This document shows, piece after piece, positions 8,987-16,836 of a stretch of DNA of 32,954 nucleotides. This DNA is from Comamonadaceae bacterium (GTDB taxonomy: Bacteria > Pseudomonadota > Gammaproteobacteria > Burkholderiales > Burkholderiaceae_C). Position 1 is the first letter of the stretch. The number at the start of each line of letters is the position of its first letter. The DNA is taken from positions 3,652 through 36,605 of the forward strand of contig JAECRA010000042.1 of the NCBI GenBank assembly GCA_015999985.1. Reading direction: 5' to 3'. The notes under the pieces are model-generated. The model made no database searches. It saw only the letters and a program-made list of their open reading frames with translations, and was not told the DNA's origin. The translations under genes were made by a program, and so were the position numbers.

Positions 8987-10495
8987 TCAAGCCCATGGCC
9001 TGCGCCGCAAGGCGCCAGCGCCCAAACCAGCAAGCAATAACGCTATCGCGGAAAGCCCCCAGAGGCCAGTCGATGGCACAGCGGCTGGCGTGAGAGCCAT
9101 GAACTCATTACGCCGGGGATTTCCCACGCAGTTGAACGTCGTGTTGTCGATGGCCCAGTTGAGATATTGAACGCCGTCTGACACAGTGTTTCCTCGCCCC
9201 CGAGGGTTTGCGGGATGTGTGGGGCCTGTGGGGTATCCCCACCAGTTGCATGCCAGATCCAGGACAATTGCGGGAGCGAGGTCTGGATTGTCCGCACCTG
9301 CCAAGTTGGCGTAGAACTGGTTCTGGCTCCCACTCACCAAAACGGGCAAGGCGCCAGGTGCCGTCACCGTGCGAATGCCCTGCCTGCTCGCGTTCGTGAT
9401 GCGATTGCCGCCATTCAGATTTACCGTGGTTGCTGTGCTCGACCCCGCCGCAAACAGGCCTACTTCTGCCCCCGTCAGTGCGTTGTCCATCATATTGAGC
9501 ACCACGCCCCCGGCCGTCACGTTCACATAAGTCGCATCACTGAACTGGTTGCCTGTGACGGTGTAGGCCTGGGCGCTACTGCCGACCGCATAAAGATTGC
9601 CATCCGCATGGCTGACGCGATTGTTGATGACTTCTGTACCGGCGCCGGCGCTCGATAGCAGCACCCCAATCGACCAGGAGGCATCCAACCCACAGTTGGG
9701 GTTGGAGTTACTGCACTGCAAATTGGAGACGGTGTTGTCTTCCACCAGCGCTAATGCACCGCCACTGATTTGAATGCCGTTCTGAGCGATGGTAGGCGGC
9801 GGCATGGTGCCTGTGATGGTGTTTCCGCGCAATATCACGCTGGAGCCCACGTTGGACACCGTGACTCCGTTTTTCTGGAAATCATCGATCACGGAATTGA
9901 GCAATTGGCCGCGACCTACCTGCCCCGTACCCGGCGCGCCAAAGCGCACGCCACTGCCGTTCTGGCTGTTTGCAAAAGGCTCATCGCGAATCGCAGTGAT
10001 ACGGGTGTGGTCCAGCGTGAATCTCGCATTGCCGCCCACGAAGACGCCATACCCAATGGAGCCCGAAGAACTTGGACCGGGCCCGCGCACTTGAAGATGG
10101 GTCATGCTGGCATCCGTAGTAGCACCGGTCACGAACACAATCGCAGTCAACTGGCCTCCACTGCCCGGCGAAATGTCGGGATTGGTCGCCAGGACAGCTG
10201 GCGCACGGATGATGGTGCTGGCGCTTCCTGCGCCCTGCACGGCCACGCTTTTGTTGATGGTCAGTTGCTCAACGTAAGTCCCTGCACCCACCTGCAGCGT
10301 ATCGCCATTGGCAGCTGCTTGAGAGAGCGCATATGCAATGCTCTGGCAGGGCGAGGCCTGGCAATTGCCTGTATCCGCTCCCCCCGGCTGCACCTGCAAG
10401 GTAGCTGCATGGGCTACGCTGAACATCAGTACCCCCAAAACGCCGCACGCCATCACGATGCCATCAGTCACCCGCTTGAAAAATCCAGCATTCAT
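8987..10495 (-). CDS. Secreted right-handed beta-helix protein with IPTL-CTERM-like tail
   Basis: The 502-residue protein starts with a signal peptide (hydrophobic core about 13-27, probable cut after AHA at 30). It continues with CQASPCQSIAYALSQAA and GDTLQVGAGTYVE, the usual opening of parallel beta-helix (pectate-lyase-like/NosD-like) repeat proteins, and Asn/Gly/Val-rich coils to about residue 440. The C-terminus is a sorting-type tail: VPSTGLWGLSAIALLLAGLG followed by an Arg cluster (ALRRR). This matches the IPTL-CTERM layout (short motif, Trp-Gly, hydrophobic helix, basic end), though the IPTL signature itself is altered. It is probably displayed at or released from the cell surface; any enzymatic activity is unknown. 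An AAGAAAAG stretch upstream of the ATG may be the ribosome site. Confidence 0.85.
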   Translation of the reverse strand: MNAGFFKRVTDGIVMACGVLGVLMFSVAHAATLQVQPGGADTGNCQASPCQSIAYALSQAAANGDTLQVGAGTYVEQLTINKSVAVQGAGSASTIIRAPAVLATNPDISPGSGGQLTAIVFVTGATTDASMTHLQVRGPGPSSSGSIGYGVFVGGNARFTLDHTRITAIRDEPFANSQNGSGVRFGAPGTGQVGRGQLLNSVIDDFQKNGVTVSNVGSSVILRGNTITGTMPPPTIAQNGIQISGGALALVEDNTVSNLQCSNSNPNCGLDASWSIGVLLSSAGAGTEVINNRVSHADGNLYAVGSSAQAYTVTGNQFSDATYVNVTAGGVVLNMMDNALTGAEVGLFAAGSSTATTVNLNGGNRITNASRQGIRTVTAPGALPVLVSGSQNQFYANLAGADNPDLAPAIVLDLACNWWGYPTGPTHPANPRGRGNTVSDGVQYLNWAIDNTTFNCVGNPRRNEFMALTPAAVPSTGLWGLSAIALLLAGLGAGALRRRPWA

Positions 10496-11035
10496 ATACT
10501 TTTCTTACATTTAATTTACTATCCGGCGGATTCTGCAGCCGTGAGTCTTTAAATGCAATTAAGAGAAATACTGAGTTTTTGGTTGTGCGAGGCAAGCACG
10601 TCGATGGTGGAGTCGCTCGCGCGCTAGGGCTGAAGAGGCATCCTGAACACCCTCATGGAGCCGCAGGAGCGACATGGCAGGAAGCAATATGTGCCTCCAA
10701 TTGCAGGGCGTAATGCTTTCAGGCGGACGAAGAATTGATACTCGCACGCGTGGAGGACTGCTGAGACAACTTCAGCAGCAGTTATTTGTCCTCACACCGT
10801 GATCCTCACGAAAAGCGTTTGAGATCGCTGTGCCGAGTGTTCTACTTCGACTCGCTGCTCACGATAGAGCGCCGCAACAGACTCGGTTGTCAACGGTAGA
10901 TCTCATCGCATCAGGTACGAGCATCTCCGATGCGATGAAGTTCAACGACGTGCTTCGCGTAACAGCCTGTCGGAATTGAGAATCGCTGGCTGCAAAGGGG
11001 CTGCAGCGGCCCGATTTTTCTTTCGGCACTCCAAG
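10496..11035. other. Long intergenic region with inverted repeats, no convincing gene
   Basis: About 540 bases separate the beta-helix gene from the end of the Crp/Fnr-type gene. Bases 10496-10560 are AT-rich and probably contain the beta-helix gene promoter. A perfect 9-bp inverted repeat, CATCGCATC at 10904-10912 and GATGCGATG at 10929-10937, has a 16-base spacer and could be an operator. A 7-bp inverted repeat (CTGCTGA/TCAGCAG) lies at 10758-10778. A 62-codon minus-strand frame at 10559-10747 has no recognisable content. The stretch could be a decayed gene, but I could not match any frame to a family. Confidence 0.45.
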
Positions 11036-11839
11036 TCAGGCAGGTTCCTGGCGCGTTTGGCGGACGGCCTGCTCTTGCGTCACCTTGCCCGAGAAACGCT
11101 TGCTCATGACGTCATCCAGATAGAGATAACCGGGCTCAAACGCGCCCGCCACGGCCAAACCATTCCAGTCCAGGATTTCCACTTGTTGATTGCGAACAGT
11201 ACACAAACCAGCCTCACGCAGTGCGCGCAGCACTCTATTGACATGCACGCTGGTCATTCCGCATATTTCGCCCAAATCGAACTGCGTTAGCGGCAGATGG
11301 AACTGCTTGCCATCTGACAAACCGACGGCGGCCAAGCGTGCGGAGGTCTCACAAAAGAAATGCGCTATTCGCGCCATGGCCTTGAGGCGACCAAGCCTGT
11401 AAACCCATTTGCGATGCATGGCGGCATCAAGTAGCGTCAGGAACCACAGCTTTCTCGCCAATTCTGGTTCGTCGCGCTGAATATCGAAAAGCGCGGAGTG
11501 CGGAACGATGGCCAACCGCACCGCAGTCAAAGTGGCGACGTCATGATCGAGCGTCTTCAGCGGGTAGGCGTGGAGGTCCACAAAATCACCCGCCACCTGA
11601 AGCGCGACCATCTGCCGGCAACCGTCAAAGTCGTCCACATGACGGCTCATCATGCCTTCCAGCAACAACGCGCTGAAATTGACGGTTTCTCCTTGGTCGA
11701 TGAACGTTTCTCTTGGACCCAATGTGACCACTGACTGGAATGAATTCTCCAATGTCAGCCGCTCGGCGTCATTCAAGGTGATACGCCGAGATTGCAAAAC
11801 ACGCTGAACACGCACGCAGACCTCTCTTGCTGATGGCAA
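11036..11839 (-). CDS. Crp/Fnr-family transcription regulator
   Basis: The frame encodes up to 267 residues. A cyclic-nucleotide-binding-like jelly roll spans about 28-120 (FIDQGETVNFSALLLEGMMSR), a dimerisation helix about 135-160, and a C-terminal winged helix-turn-helix about 185-222 (LTQFDLGEICGMTSVHVNRVLRALREAGL). Cysteines are few and not arranged like the four [Fe-S] ligands of Fnr, and the canonical cAMP-binding Arg-Ser pair of Crp is not evident, so the ligand is unknown. The start is uncertain: TTG at 11839 has no ribosome site, whereas GTG at 11815 is preceded by GAGAGG at good spacing and would remove eight residues. It is divergent from the helical protein at 12187, with a repeat pair between them. 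Confidence 0.85.
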   Translation of the reverse strand: MPSAREVCVRVQRVLQSRRITLNDAERLTLENSFQSVVTLGPRETFIDQGETVNFSALLLEGMMSRHVDDFDGCRQMVALQVAGDFVDLHAYPLKTLDHDVATLTAVRLAIVPHSALFDIQRDEPELARKLWFLTLLDAAMHRKWVYRLGRLKAMARIAHFFCETSARLAAVGLSDGKQFHLPLTQFDLGEICGMTSVHVNRVLRALREAGLCTVRNQQVEILDWNGLAVAGAFEPGYLYLDDVMSKRFSGKVTQEQAVRQTRQEPA

Positions 11840-11860
11840 ACGATTATGAGGCTTAGCGAC

Positions 11861-12051
11861 CTAAAAATGACCCCCACGCTTTCCCGCTTCGCGAGCTCCG
11901 CTGCCCCCGAGGTACCGAAGCCGGCCGCGGCGCTTTTTATTTTGGGGCGGCCCGGCAATAAAAAATGACCCCCACGCTTTCCCGCTTCGCGAGGTCCGCT
12001 GCCCCCGAGGGGGCGCTTTTTACTTTGGGGGCGGCCCGGCAATAAAAAAGG
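11861..12051. repeat. Paired intergenic repeat, locus B
   Basis: Two tandem units, offset by 98 bp, begin aaaaatgacccccacgctt at 11863 and 11961. Each continues CCCGCTTCGCGAG, a CCGCTGCCCCCGAGG hairpin, a T-rich CTTTTTA and GGGGCGGCCCGGCAATAAAA. The second unit has the fuller CCCCCGAGGGGG stem; in the first this part is replaced by a different GC-rich sequence (GTACCGAAGCCGGCCGCGG). The same unit appears at 30558-30725 and, in variant or partial form, at 1-141 and 32907-32954. It lies between divergent genes. Confidence 0.8.
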
Positions 12052-12074
12052 GGTCGTGTAGCTCAGGCGCCGCA

Positions 12075-12094
12075 GCACTAACAAAAGTTAGTGC
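12075..12094. promoter_or_regulatory. 8-bp perfect palindrome, possible operator
   Basis: GCACTAAC at 12075-12082 and GTTAGTGC at 12087-12094 flank an AAAA loop. The half-site GCACTAA recurs at 12181-12187, ending on the first base of the start codon of the next gene. This arrangement suggests an operator read by a dimeric regulator; a short hairpin is the alternative. Which protein would bind is not known. Confidence 0.4.
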
Positions 12095-12186
12095 GCGACG
12101 GATCAAGAGCAGATACAACCCCACTGTGTTCATTTACAGGCGTTGCTCCGGCCACTTCCAGTGAACATTTTCCTACGAAAGCACTA

Positions 12187-12750
12187 ATGGCATCAAAAAT
12201 GCGCGATCCCGCAGCGTTGAAAGAGCTGCTTCTTGAGATGGCGGAAGTGGGGATGGGGGTATTAGCCATTTATACGGAGGCCATCGCATGCACGGATCGG
12301 CCAAGCCGAAAGGCGAGATGGCAGGCTTGCCTTAACCAGGCAAAAAGGCACCAGGAGATACTGAGTGATCTCTGCCAGGCTGCAGGCATTGATCCAAATG
12401 AAGGGTCCGCCGGCCGCACTGTAGCGAAGCATTTGAATGAAAGCTTGCTCACCAGCATGAGAGTGGCCATCGCCATCGCCGATTCGGAGACAGTACGGAG
12501 GGTGACTTGTGAGTGCATCCTGCTTGCGGAGACTCGGCGCCAACAAACTTGGGCCCTGCTCGGGCAAGCCGGCGGGATTGCGCCGGGCCCACTTGAAGAT
12601 GCCATGAACTCGCGTGTGAAGGAAGCAGCCATCGCGCAATTGCACCAACTTCGCCAGACTTCAGAATGGATGCGCGAATCCTGGGTTGAGAGTCTGGGTC
12701 TGCCCTCCACCCAGGTCCCAGCCTCGCCCAAGGACGAAGCTGCGGCTTAG
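12187..12750 (+). CDS. Uncharacterised helical protein, possibly ferritin-like
   Basis: I do not recognise this 187-residue protein with certainty. It is predicted by eye to be almost all alpha-helical: about 6-26 (LKELLLEMAEVGMGVLAIYTEA), 37-62, 76-100, 102-124 (CECILLAETRRQQTWALL) and 138-165. There is no signal peptide or membrane helix. The spacing of Glu/Tyr in helix 1, KRHQE in helix 2 and AETRRQQTW in a later helix recalls ferritin-like four-helix bundles, but a full set of metal ligands is not clear. The ATG at 12187 has GAAAG upstream; an in-frame GTG at 12091 would start inside the palindrome and is less likely. Its divergent neighbour is the Crp/Fnr-type regulator. Confidence 0.6.
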   Translation: MASKMRDPAALKELLLEMAEVGMGVLAIYTEAIACTDRPSRKARWQACLNQAKRHQEILSDLCQAAGIDPNEGSAGRTVAKHLNESLLTSMRVAIAIADSETVRRVTCECILLAETRRQQTWALLGQAGGIAPGPLEDAMNSRVKEAAIAQLHQLRQTSEWMRESWVESLGLPSTQVPASPKDEAAA

Positions 12751-12778
12751 ACCAGGTTGTAGTTGGCCTCAATGAAGC

Positions 12779-13642
12779 TCAATGCCTTGCGAAACGTCCA
12801 CCGTTGAAGTCGCTAATGGCCTCATGAATCTCCGCCTCGGTGTTCATAACGAAGGGACCATATCCGACCACAGGCTCATTCAGCGGCTCACCCGAGAGCA
12901 GAAGCAACTTAGCGTCGTTGTTGGCCTCAATCGCCAAGCCTGTTCCCAGGGTGGACAAAGTGGCCATCTCAGCCGCGCGCAGCACCGTGTCGCCATTGAT
13001 CGCCACCGTGCCTGCAAGCACCACCAACAAGGTCGACCAGCCTTCTGGCTGAGCTAACTCCACGGTACGGCCTGCCACCAAACGCACATCCAGCACGTTG
13101 ATGGGCGAGAAAGTGCGCGCCGGTCCCTTGGTGTCACCAAACTGGCCTGCAATCACTCGGACCTGACCTGCACCGTCGGGCAAAGCTACCGCTGGGATCT
13201 GCGCATCCGTAATAGCTTGGTACCCAGCTGGCGCCATCTTGTCCTTGGCGGGCAAGTTGACCCACAGCTGAACCATTTCAAACGGGCCGCCTTGGCGGGC
13301 ATAGTCCGGAGAGTGGTATTCCTCATGGATGATGCCGCCGCCAGCAGTCATCCATTGGACGTCGCCCTTGCCGATCACGCCCCCGCCGCCGGTGGAATCG
13401 CGGTGTTCAACCTCACCGTCGTACACAATGGTCACGGTTTCAAAGCCGCGGTGCGGGTGTTGCCCCACGCCACGGCGCTCAGTGGTGGGCTCAAAACGAG
13501 TGGGCGCGCCATAGTCGAGCAGCAAGAAGGGGCTGCGCTCAGCCACGCCGTCACCGTTGTAGCCAAACATGCCATGCACAGGAAACCCATTACCGACCCA
13601 ATGCCGGCCTGGGGCGCTGCGTGTGTTCAGAACTTTCTTCAT
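12779..13642 (-). CDS. Pirin family protein
   Basis: Pirins are bicupin iron proteins; some bacterial members show quercetin 2,3-dioxygenase activity, others bind metabolic enzymes. The 287-residue product keeps the metal site expected from human pirin: QHPHRG (H62, H64) and IIHEEYH (H106, E108). The N-terminal cupin spans about 35-135 and the C-terminal cupin about 170-275. The start is the ATG at 13642, which has AGGAG seven bases upstream; a longer frame to 13687 lacks such a site. The gene is divergent from the LysR gene at 13835, a common arrangement in which the LysR protein controls pirin. The physiological substrate is unknown. Confidence 0.93.
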   Translation of the reverse strand: MKKVLNTRSAPGRHWVGNGFPVHGMFGYNGDGVAERSPFLLLDYGAPTRFEPTTERRGVGQHPHRGFETVTIVYDGEVEHRDSTGGGGVIGKGDVQWMTAGGGIIHEEYHSPDYARQGGPFEMVQLWVNLPAKDKMAPAGYQAITDAQIPAVALPDGAGQVRVIAGQFGDTKGPARTFSPINVLDVRLVAGRTVELAQPEGWSTLLVVLAGTVAINGDTVLRAAEMATLSTLGTGLAIEANNDAKLLLLSGEPLNEPVVGYGPFVMNTEAEIHEAISDFNGGRFARH

Positions 13643-13834
13643 CTCAAACTCCTGCGAGTGGAGCGCCAAGCCGATCTGCCAGCGCATGTATTAATGGTAT
13701 GGGCAGGACAGGAATAAGAAAAGCGTCCAAAATGCCACACATCGTCCTATGGGTGGAACACAAGCCTCTCGCGCCCTCCGGCCGATGACCCATCCTCCAG
13801 CGTAGCGCTAGGGGAGCCTCTGTTTTTTTGAACC

Positions 13835-14779
13835 ATGCAAGACCTGAACGACCTCGCCTACTTTGCCCAGGTTGCCCAACACGGCGGCTTTGCCGCCGCA
13901 GAGCGCGCGACCGGCATTCCAAAATCCAAGCTGAGTCGGCGTATCGCAGATCTGGAGGCAAGTCTTGGCGTTCGCCTGATCCAGCGCAGCACACGGCGAT
14001 TTGCGGTCACAGAAATTGGTCAGCGAACGCTACAGCATGTTCGCGCCATGTTGGCTGAAGCGGATGCAGCACGGGCACTCTCTGCGGAAGAAACCGCCAC
14101 TCCGCGGGGCACCGTCCGGATTTCCTGCCCACCGGCGCTTTTGCAACATGCGGTGGCGGCCATGCTTTCGCGATTTTTGCGCATGTGGCCAGAAGTGACT
14201 GTGCGGGTGGAGTCCACCAACCGAAATGTGGATCTATGGCATGACGGTGTGGATCTGGCGCTGCGGGTGCGGTTTCCTGCGGCAGACGGATCCATGCCTT
14301 CTGCCCACCCTGACGAGATTGTCAAAGCCTTGGCACGCAGCCCTCATATCCTGGTCGCTGCGCCGCAGCTCCTGACCGCCACTGCACCCCCTGCCGTACC
14401 GGCCGATCTCACCCAGTTGCCCACCCTGGGTTTAGGAAATTCTCCGGACGAATCGCACTGGTCGTTGATCGGACCTTCCGGAGAGTTGGCTCAGGTACCG
14501 CATCAGCCGCGCCTGATCGCAGACGACATGGGGGCGCTAATGTGTGCCGCTTTAAGCGGCGTTGGTTGTGCGGCTCTTCCACGCATGCTGGTGCATGAGG
14601 CTCTCTTGGATCGCCAATTGCTGGAACTGCTGCCCGGATGGGCGCCACCCGCGGGGACTATCCAGGCCGCTTTTGCCTCGCACCGCGGCATGCGCCCGGC
14701 CATCAGGCAGTTACTGGATTTTCTGGGAGAAGAGTTTGCCCAGTTGGCACGAGAAGGCCGATGCCTGCGTGCGGTCTGA
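13835..14779 (+). CDS. LysR-family transcription regulator next to pirin
   Basis: The 314-residue protein has the standard LysR layout: an N-terminal winged helix-turn-helix (about 2-60; FAQVAQHGGFAAAERATGIP then KSKLSRRIADLEASLGVRLIQR) and a periplasmic-binding-protein-like effector domain (about 90-300). It is divergent from the pirin gene with a 192-base gap that should contain both promoters and its operator; I see no clear T-N11-A site. The ATG has no good ribosome site, only GGGGAG about 18 bases upstream. It ends one base before the end of the convergent phosphatase gene. The effector is unknown. Confidence 0.92.
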   Translation: MQDLNDLAYFAQVAQHGGFAAAERATGIPKSKLSRRIADLEASLGVRLIQRSTRRFAVTEIGQRTLQHVRAMLAEADAARALSAEETATPRGTVRISCPPALLQHAVAAMLSRFLRMWPEVTVRVESTNRNVDLWHDGVDLALRVRFPAADGSMPSAHPDEIVKALARSPHILVAAPQLLTATAPPAVPADLTQLPTLGLGNSPDESHWSLIGPSGELAQVPHQPRLIADDMGALMCAALSGVGCAALPRMLVHEALLDRQLLELLPGWAPPAGTIQAAFASHRGMRPAIRQLLDFLGEEFAQLAREGRCLRAV

Positions 14780-14780
14780 A

Positions 14781-15302
14781 TCAGGTGCCGCCATCGGGCG
14801 CACTCAAAGACCCCAGCAAGCCCGTGCACGCGTTCTCCACCAGATCCAGAACGCCTTCAAATCCTGACGCCCCACCATAGTAGGGATCAGGCACTTCGTG
14901 AACTCCATCGATGGAGCAGAAATCAGTCAAGCGGTAGATCTTGCGCCGCTGCTGCGGCGGACATAACGCCCGGGCGGCCTGTTCATTGGATGAGTCCATG
15001 ACCAGCACCAGATCAAACTCATCGAAGTCGCGCTTGACCAACTGACGCGCCCGCTGGGCAGTCAGATCAATTCCGCGGCGGGCCGCATGCTTTTGCGCAC
15101 GCTCATCTGGAGGTGCCCCTATGTGATAGCCGTGCGTACCGGCTGAATCCACCCAGACGCGCGCTTGGAGATCAGCCGATTTAACCTGGTTTTCAAGCAC
15201 ACCCTGAGCCGTGGGACTTCGGCAGATATTGCCCATGCAGACCATGAGCACACGCACCTGGGGCACGCCTTCAAGATGCGACAGATCTGGGGTTACTTTC
15301 AT
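14781..15302 (-). CDS. Low-molecular-weight protein tyrosine phosphatase
   Basis: These small cysteine phosphatases remove phosphate from tyrosine residues, in bacteria often on exopolysaccharide-synthesis kinases. The 173-residue protein carries the P-loop CMGNICRSP (nucleophile C22, R28) and the general-acid loop VPDPYYGG (D139). The first 16 residues are an extension before the conserved VRVLMVCMGN. The start ATG lies only three bases after the ffh stop, with no clear ribosome site of its own, so translation is probably coupled to ffh. It converges with the LysR gene with a single base between stops. Its partner kinase is not in the window. Confidence 0.92.
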   Translation of the reverse strand: MKVTPDLSHLEGVPQVRVLMVCMGNICRSPTAQGVLENQVKSADLQARVWVDSAGTHGYHIGAPPDERAQKHAARRGIDLTAQRARQLVKRDFDEFDLVLVMDSSNEQAARALCPPQQRRKIYRLTDFCSIDGVHEVPDPYYGGASGFEGVLDLVENACTGLLGSLSAPDGGT

Positions 15303-15305
15303 GGG

Positions 15306-16709
15306 TCAGAACGGTGGCTTACCGCCCGGGCCCATCCCTGGAGGCATGCCGCCGCCGCCCATAAGGCCTTTCATGCCTCCCATGCGGCGCATCATTTTCA
15401 TCAGGCCGCCGCCCTTCATCTGCTTCATCATGCCTTGCATCTGCTCAAACTCCTTGAGCAAACGATTGACATCCTGAACCTGCACGCCGGCGCCTGCAGC
15501 GATGCGGCGCTTTCGGCTGGCCTTGAGCAAGTCTGGCTTTTTGCGCTCTTGCGCCGTCATGCTGTTGATGATGCCTTCCTTGCGGCGAATATCCTTCTCT
15601 GCACGGTTGAGGTCGGCGTCCGTAGCCTTGGCCATCATTTGCGTGGGCAATTTGTCCATCAGACTTCCCAGGCCTCCCATCTGCTTCATTTGTTGGAGCT
15701 GACCGAGGAAATCCTGCAGATCGAAGCCGCTACCGCTCTTGACTTTGTCGGCCAATTTCTTGGCGGCCTCAAGGTCAACGCCGGTAGACACCTGCTCGAC
15801 CAAGGCAAGGATGTCTCCCATGCCAAGAATTCGGCCTGCATGGCGTTGGGCATCAAAAACCTCCAGGCCATCTATCTTCTCTGACACCCCGGCAAATTTG
15901 ATAGGCGCGCCCGTGATCTGCCGCACCGACAGCGCTGCACCGCCCCGCGAGTCACCATCCATCTTGGTCAGCACGATGCCCGTCAGCGGCAGTGCGTCCT
16001 TGAAAGCCTTGGCCGTATTGGCGGCGTCCTGACCCTGCATCGCGTCGACGACGAACAAGGTTTCCACGGGGTTCAAAGCACCGTGCAGTGTCTTGATTTC
16101 CTGCATCAAGGCTTCGTCGATCGCAAGCCGCCCTGCGGTATCCACCAGAAGCACGTCATAGTAATGTCGGCGTGCGTAATCCAGCGCTGCACGTGCGATG
16201 TCCAGCGGCTTCTGATCGGCAGTGGACGGGAACCAATCGGCCCCTGCCTGCGCGGTCACCGTCTTCAGCTGTTCAATGGCGGCCGGACGATAGACGTCGC
16301 CCGAGACCGTGAGCACCTTCTTCTTGCGCTTCTGTATCAGATGGCGCGCCAGTTTGGCGGTCGTGGTGGTCTTACCAGCGCCCTGGAGGCCGGCCATGAG
16401 AATCACCGCGGGCGGCTGAGCTGCCAAATCCAGGTCGGCCACCCCTTCACCCATGGTAGCGGCCAGTTCGCGATTGACGATACCCACCAAGGCCTGGCCA
16501 GGCTTCAAGCTTCCCAGGACTTCCTGGCCTAAAGCCTTGTCTTTCACCCGGGCAATAAAGTCGCGCACAACGGGCAGTGCGACGTCCGCCTCGAGCAATG
16601 CCATGCGAACTTCGCGCAGCATGTCCGAGACGTTGCTTTCGGTAATACGAGCCTGGCCAGAGATCTTCTTGACGAGGCCAGAGAGTTTGTCGGTGAGGGC
16701 TGTAGCCAT
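15306..16709 (-). CDS. ffh: Signal recognition particle protein Ffh
   Basis: Ffh is the GTPase of the signal recognition particle; with 4.5S RNA it delivers nascent membrane proteins to FtsY. The 467-residue protein has the N domain (1-95; ITESNVSDMLREVRMALLEADV), the G domain with GLQGAGKTTT (107-116), DTAGR and TKMDGDSRGG, and a methionine-rich M domain ending in a Gly/Pro/Met tail (GGMPPGMGPGGKPPF). The ATG at 16709 (MATALTDKLSG) is chosen because it matches the family N-terminus; an in-frame ATG at 16739 adds ten unconserved residues. No strong ribosome site is visible. It is divergent from the CcsA-like gene. Confidence 0.97.
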   Translation of the reverse strand: MATALTDKLSGLVKKISGQARITESNVSDMLREVRMALLEADVALPVVRDFIARVKDKALGQEVLGSLKPGQALVGIVNRELAATMGEGVADLDLAAQPPAVILMAGLQGAGKTTTTAKLARHLIQKRKKKVLTVSGDVYRPAAIEQLKTVTAQAGADWFPSTADQKPLDIARAALDYARRHYYDVLLVDTAGRLAIDEALMQEIKTLHGALNPVETLFVVDAMQGQDAANTAKAFKDALPLTGIVLTKMDGDSRGGAALSVRQITGAPIKFAGVSEKIDGLEVFDAQRHAGRILGMGDILALVEQVSTGVDLEAAKKLADKVKSGSGFDLQDFLGQLQQMKQMGGLGSLMDKLPTQMMAKATDADLNRAEKDIRRKEGIINSMTAQERKKPDLLKASRKRRIAAGAGVQVQDVNRLLKEFEQMQGMMKQMKGGGLMKMMRRMGGMKGLMGGGGMPPGMGPGGKPPF

Positions 16710-16745
16710 AATTTGGGGCACGCGCGGCAAGGATCGCATGCAAGT

Positions 16746-16805
16746 GAGCCGAAGAATGAACGCGACTGCCTGGAAAGAGAGCCGAAGAATGAACGCGACG
16801 GCCTG
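16746..16805. repeat. 33-bp tandem duplication between ffh and the CcsA-like gene
   Basis: The 21-bp sequence at 16746-16766 (starting GAGCCGAAGAATGAACG) is repeated exactly at 16779-16799, and the following NGCCTG also matches, giving a 33-bp period. The duplication lies in the 127-base divergent intergenic region and could affect either promoter. Confidence 0.75.
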
Positions 16806-16836
16806 AATTCGAGGCCCGAACCGCTAAACTGTGACC

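Noticed and set aside
9770..10552. 260-codon plus-strand frame opposite the beta-helix gene
   Set aside because: It has no recognisable domain; the minus-strand frame has a signal peptide, beta-helix motifs and a sorting tail.
10559..10747. 62-codon minus-strand frame upstream of the beta-helix gene
   Set aside because: Its composition and content are not protein-like, and there is no ribosome site.
13643..13834. LysR operator between pirin and its LysR gene
   Set aside because: I looked for T-N11-A and dyads and found only short, unconvincing palindromes such as TAGCGCTA.
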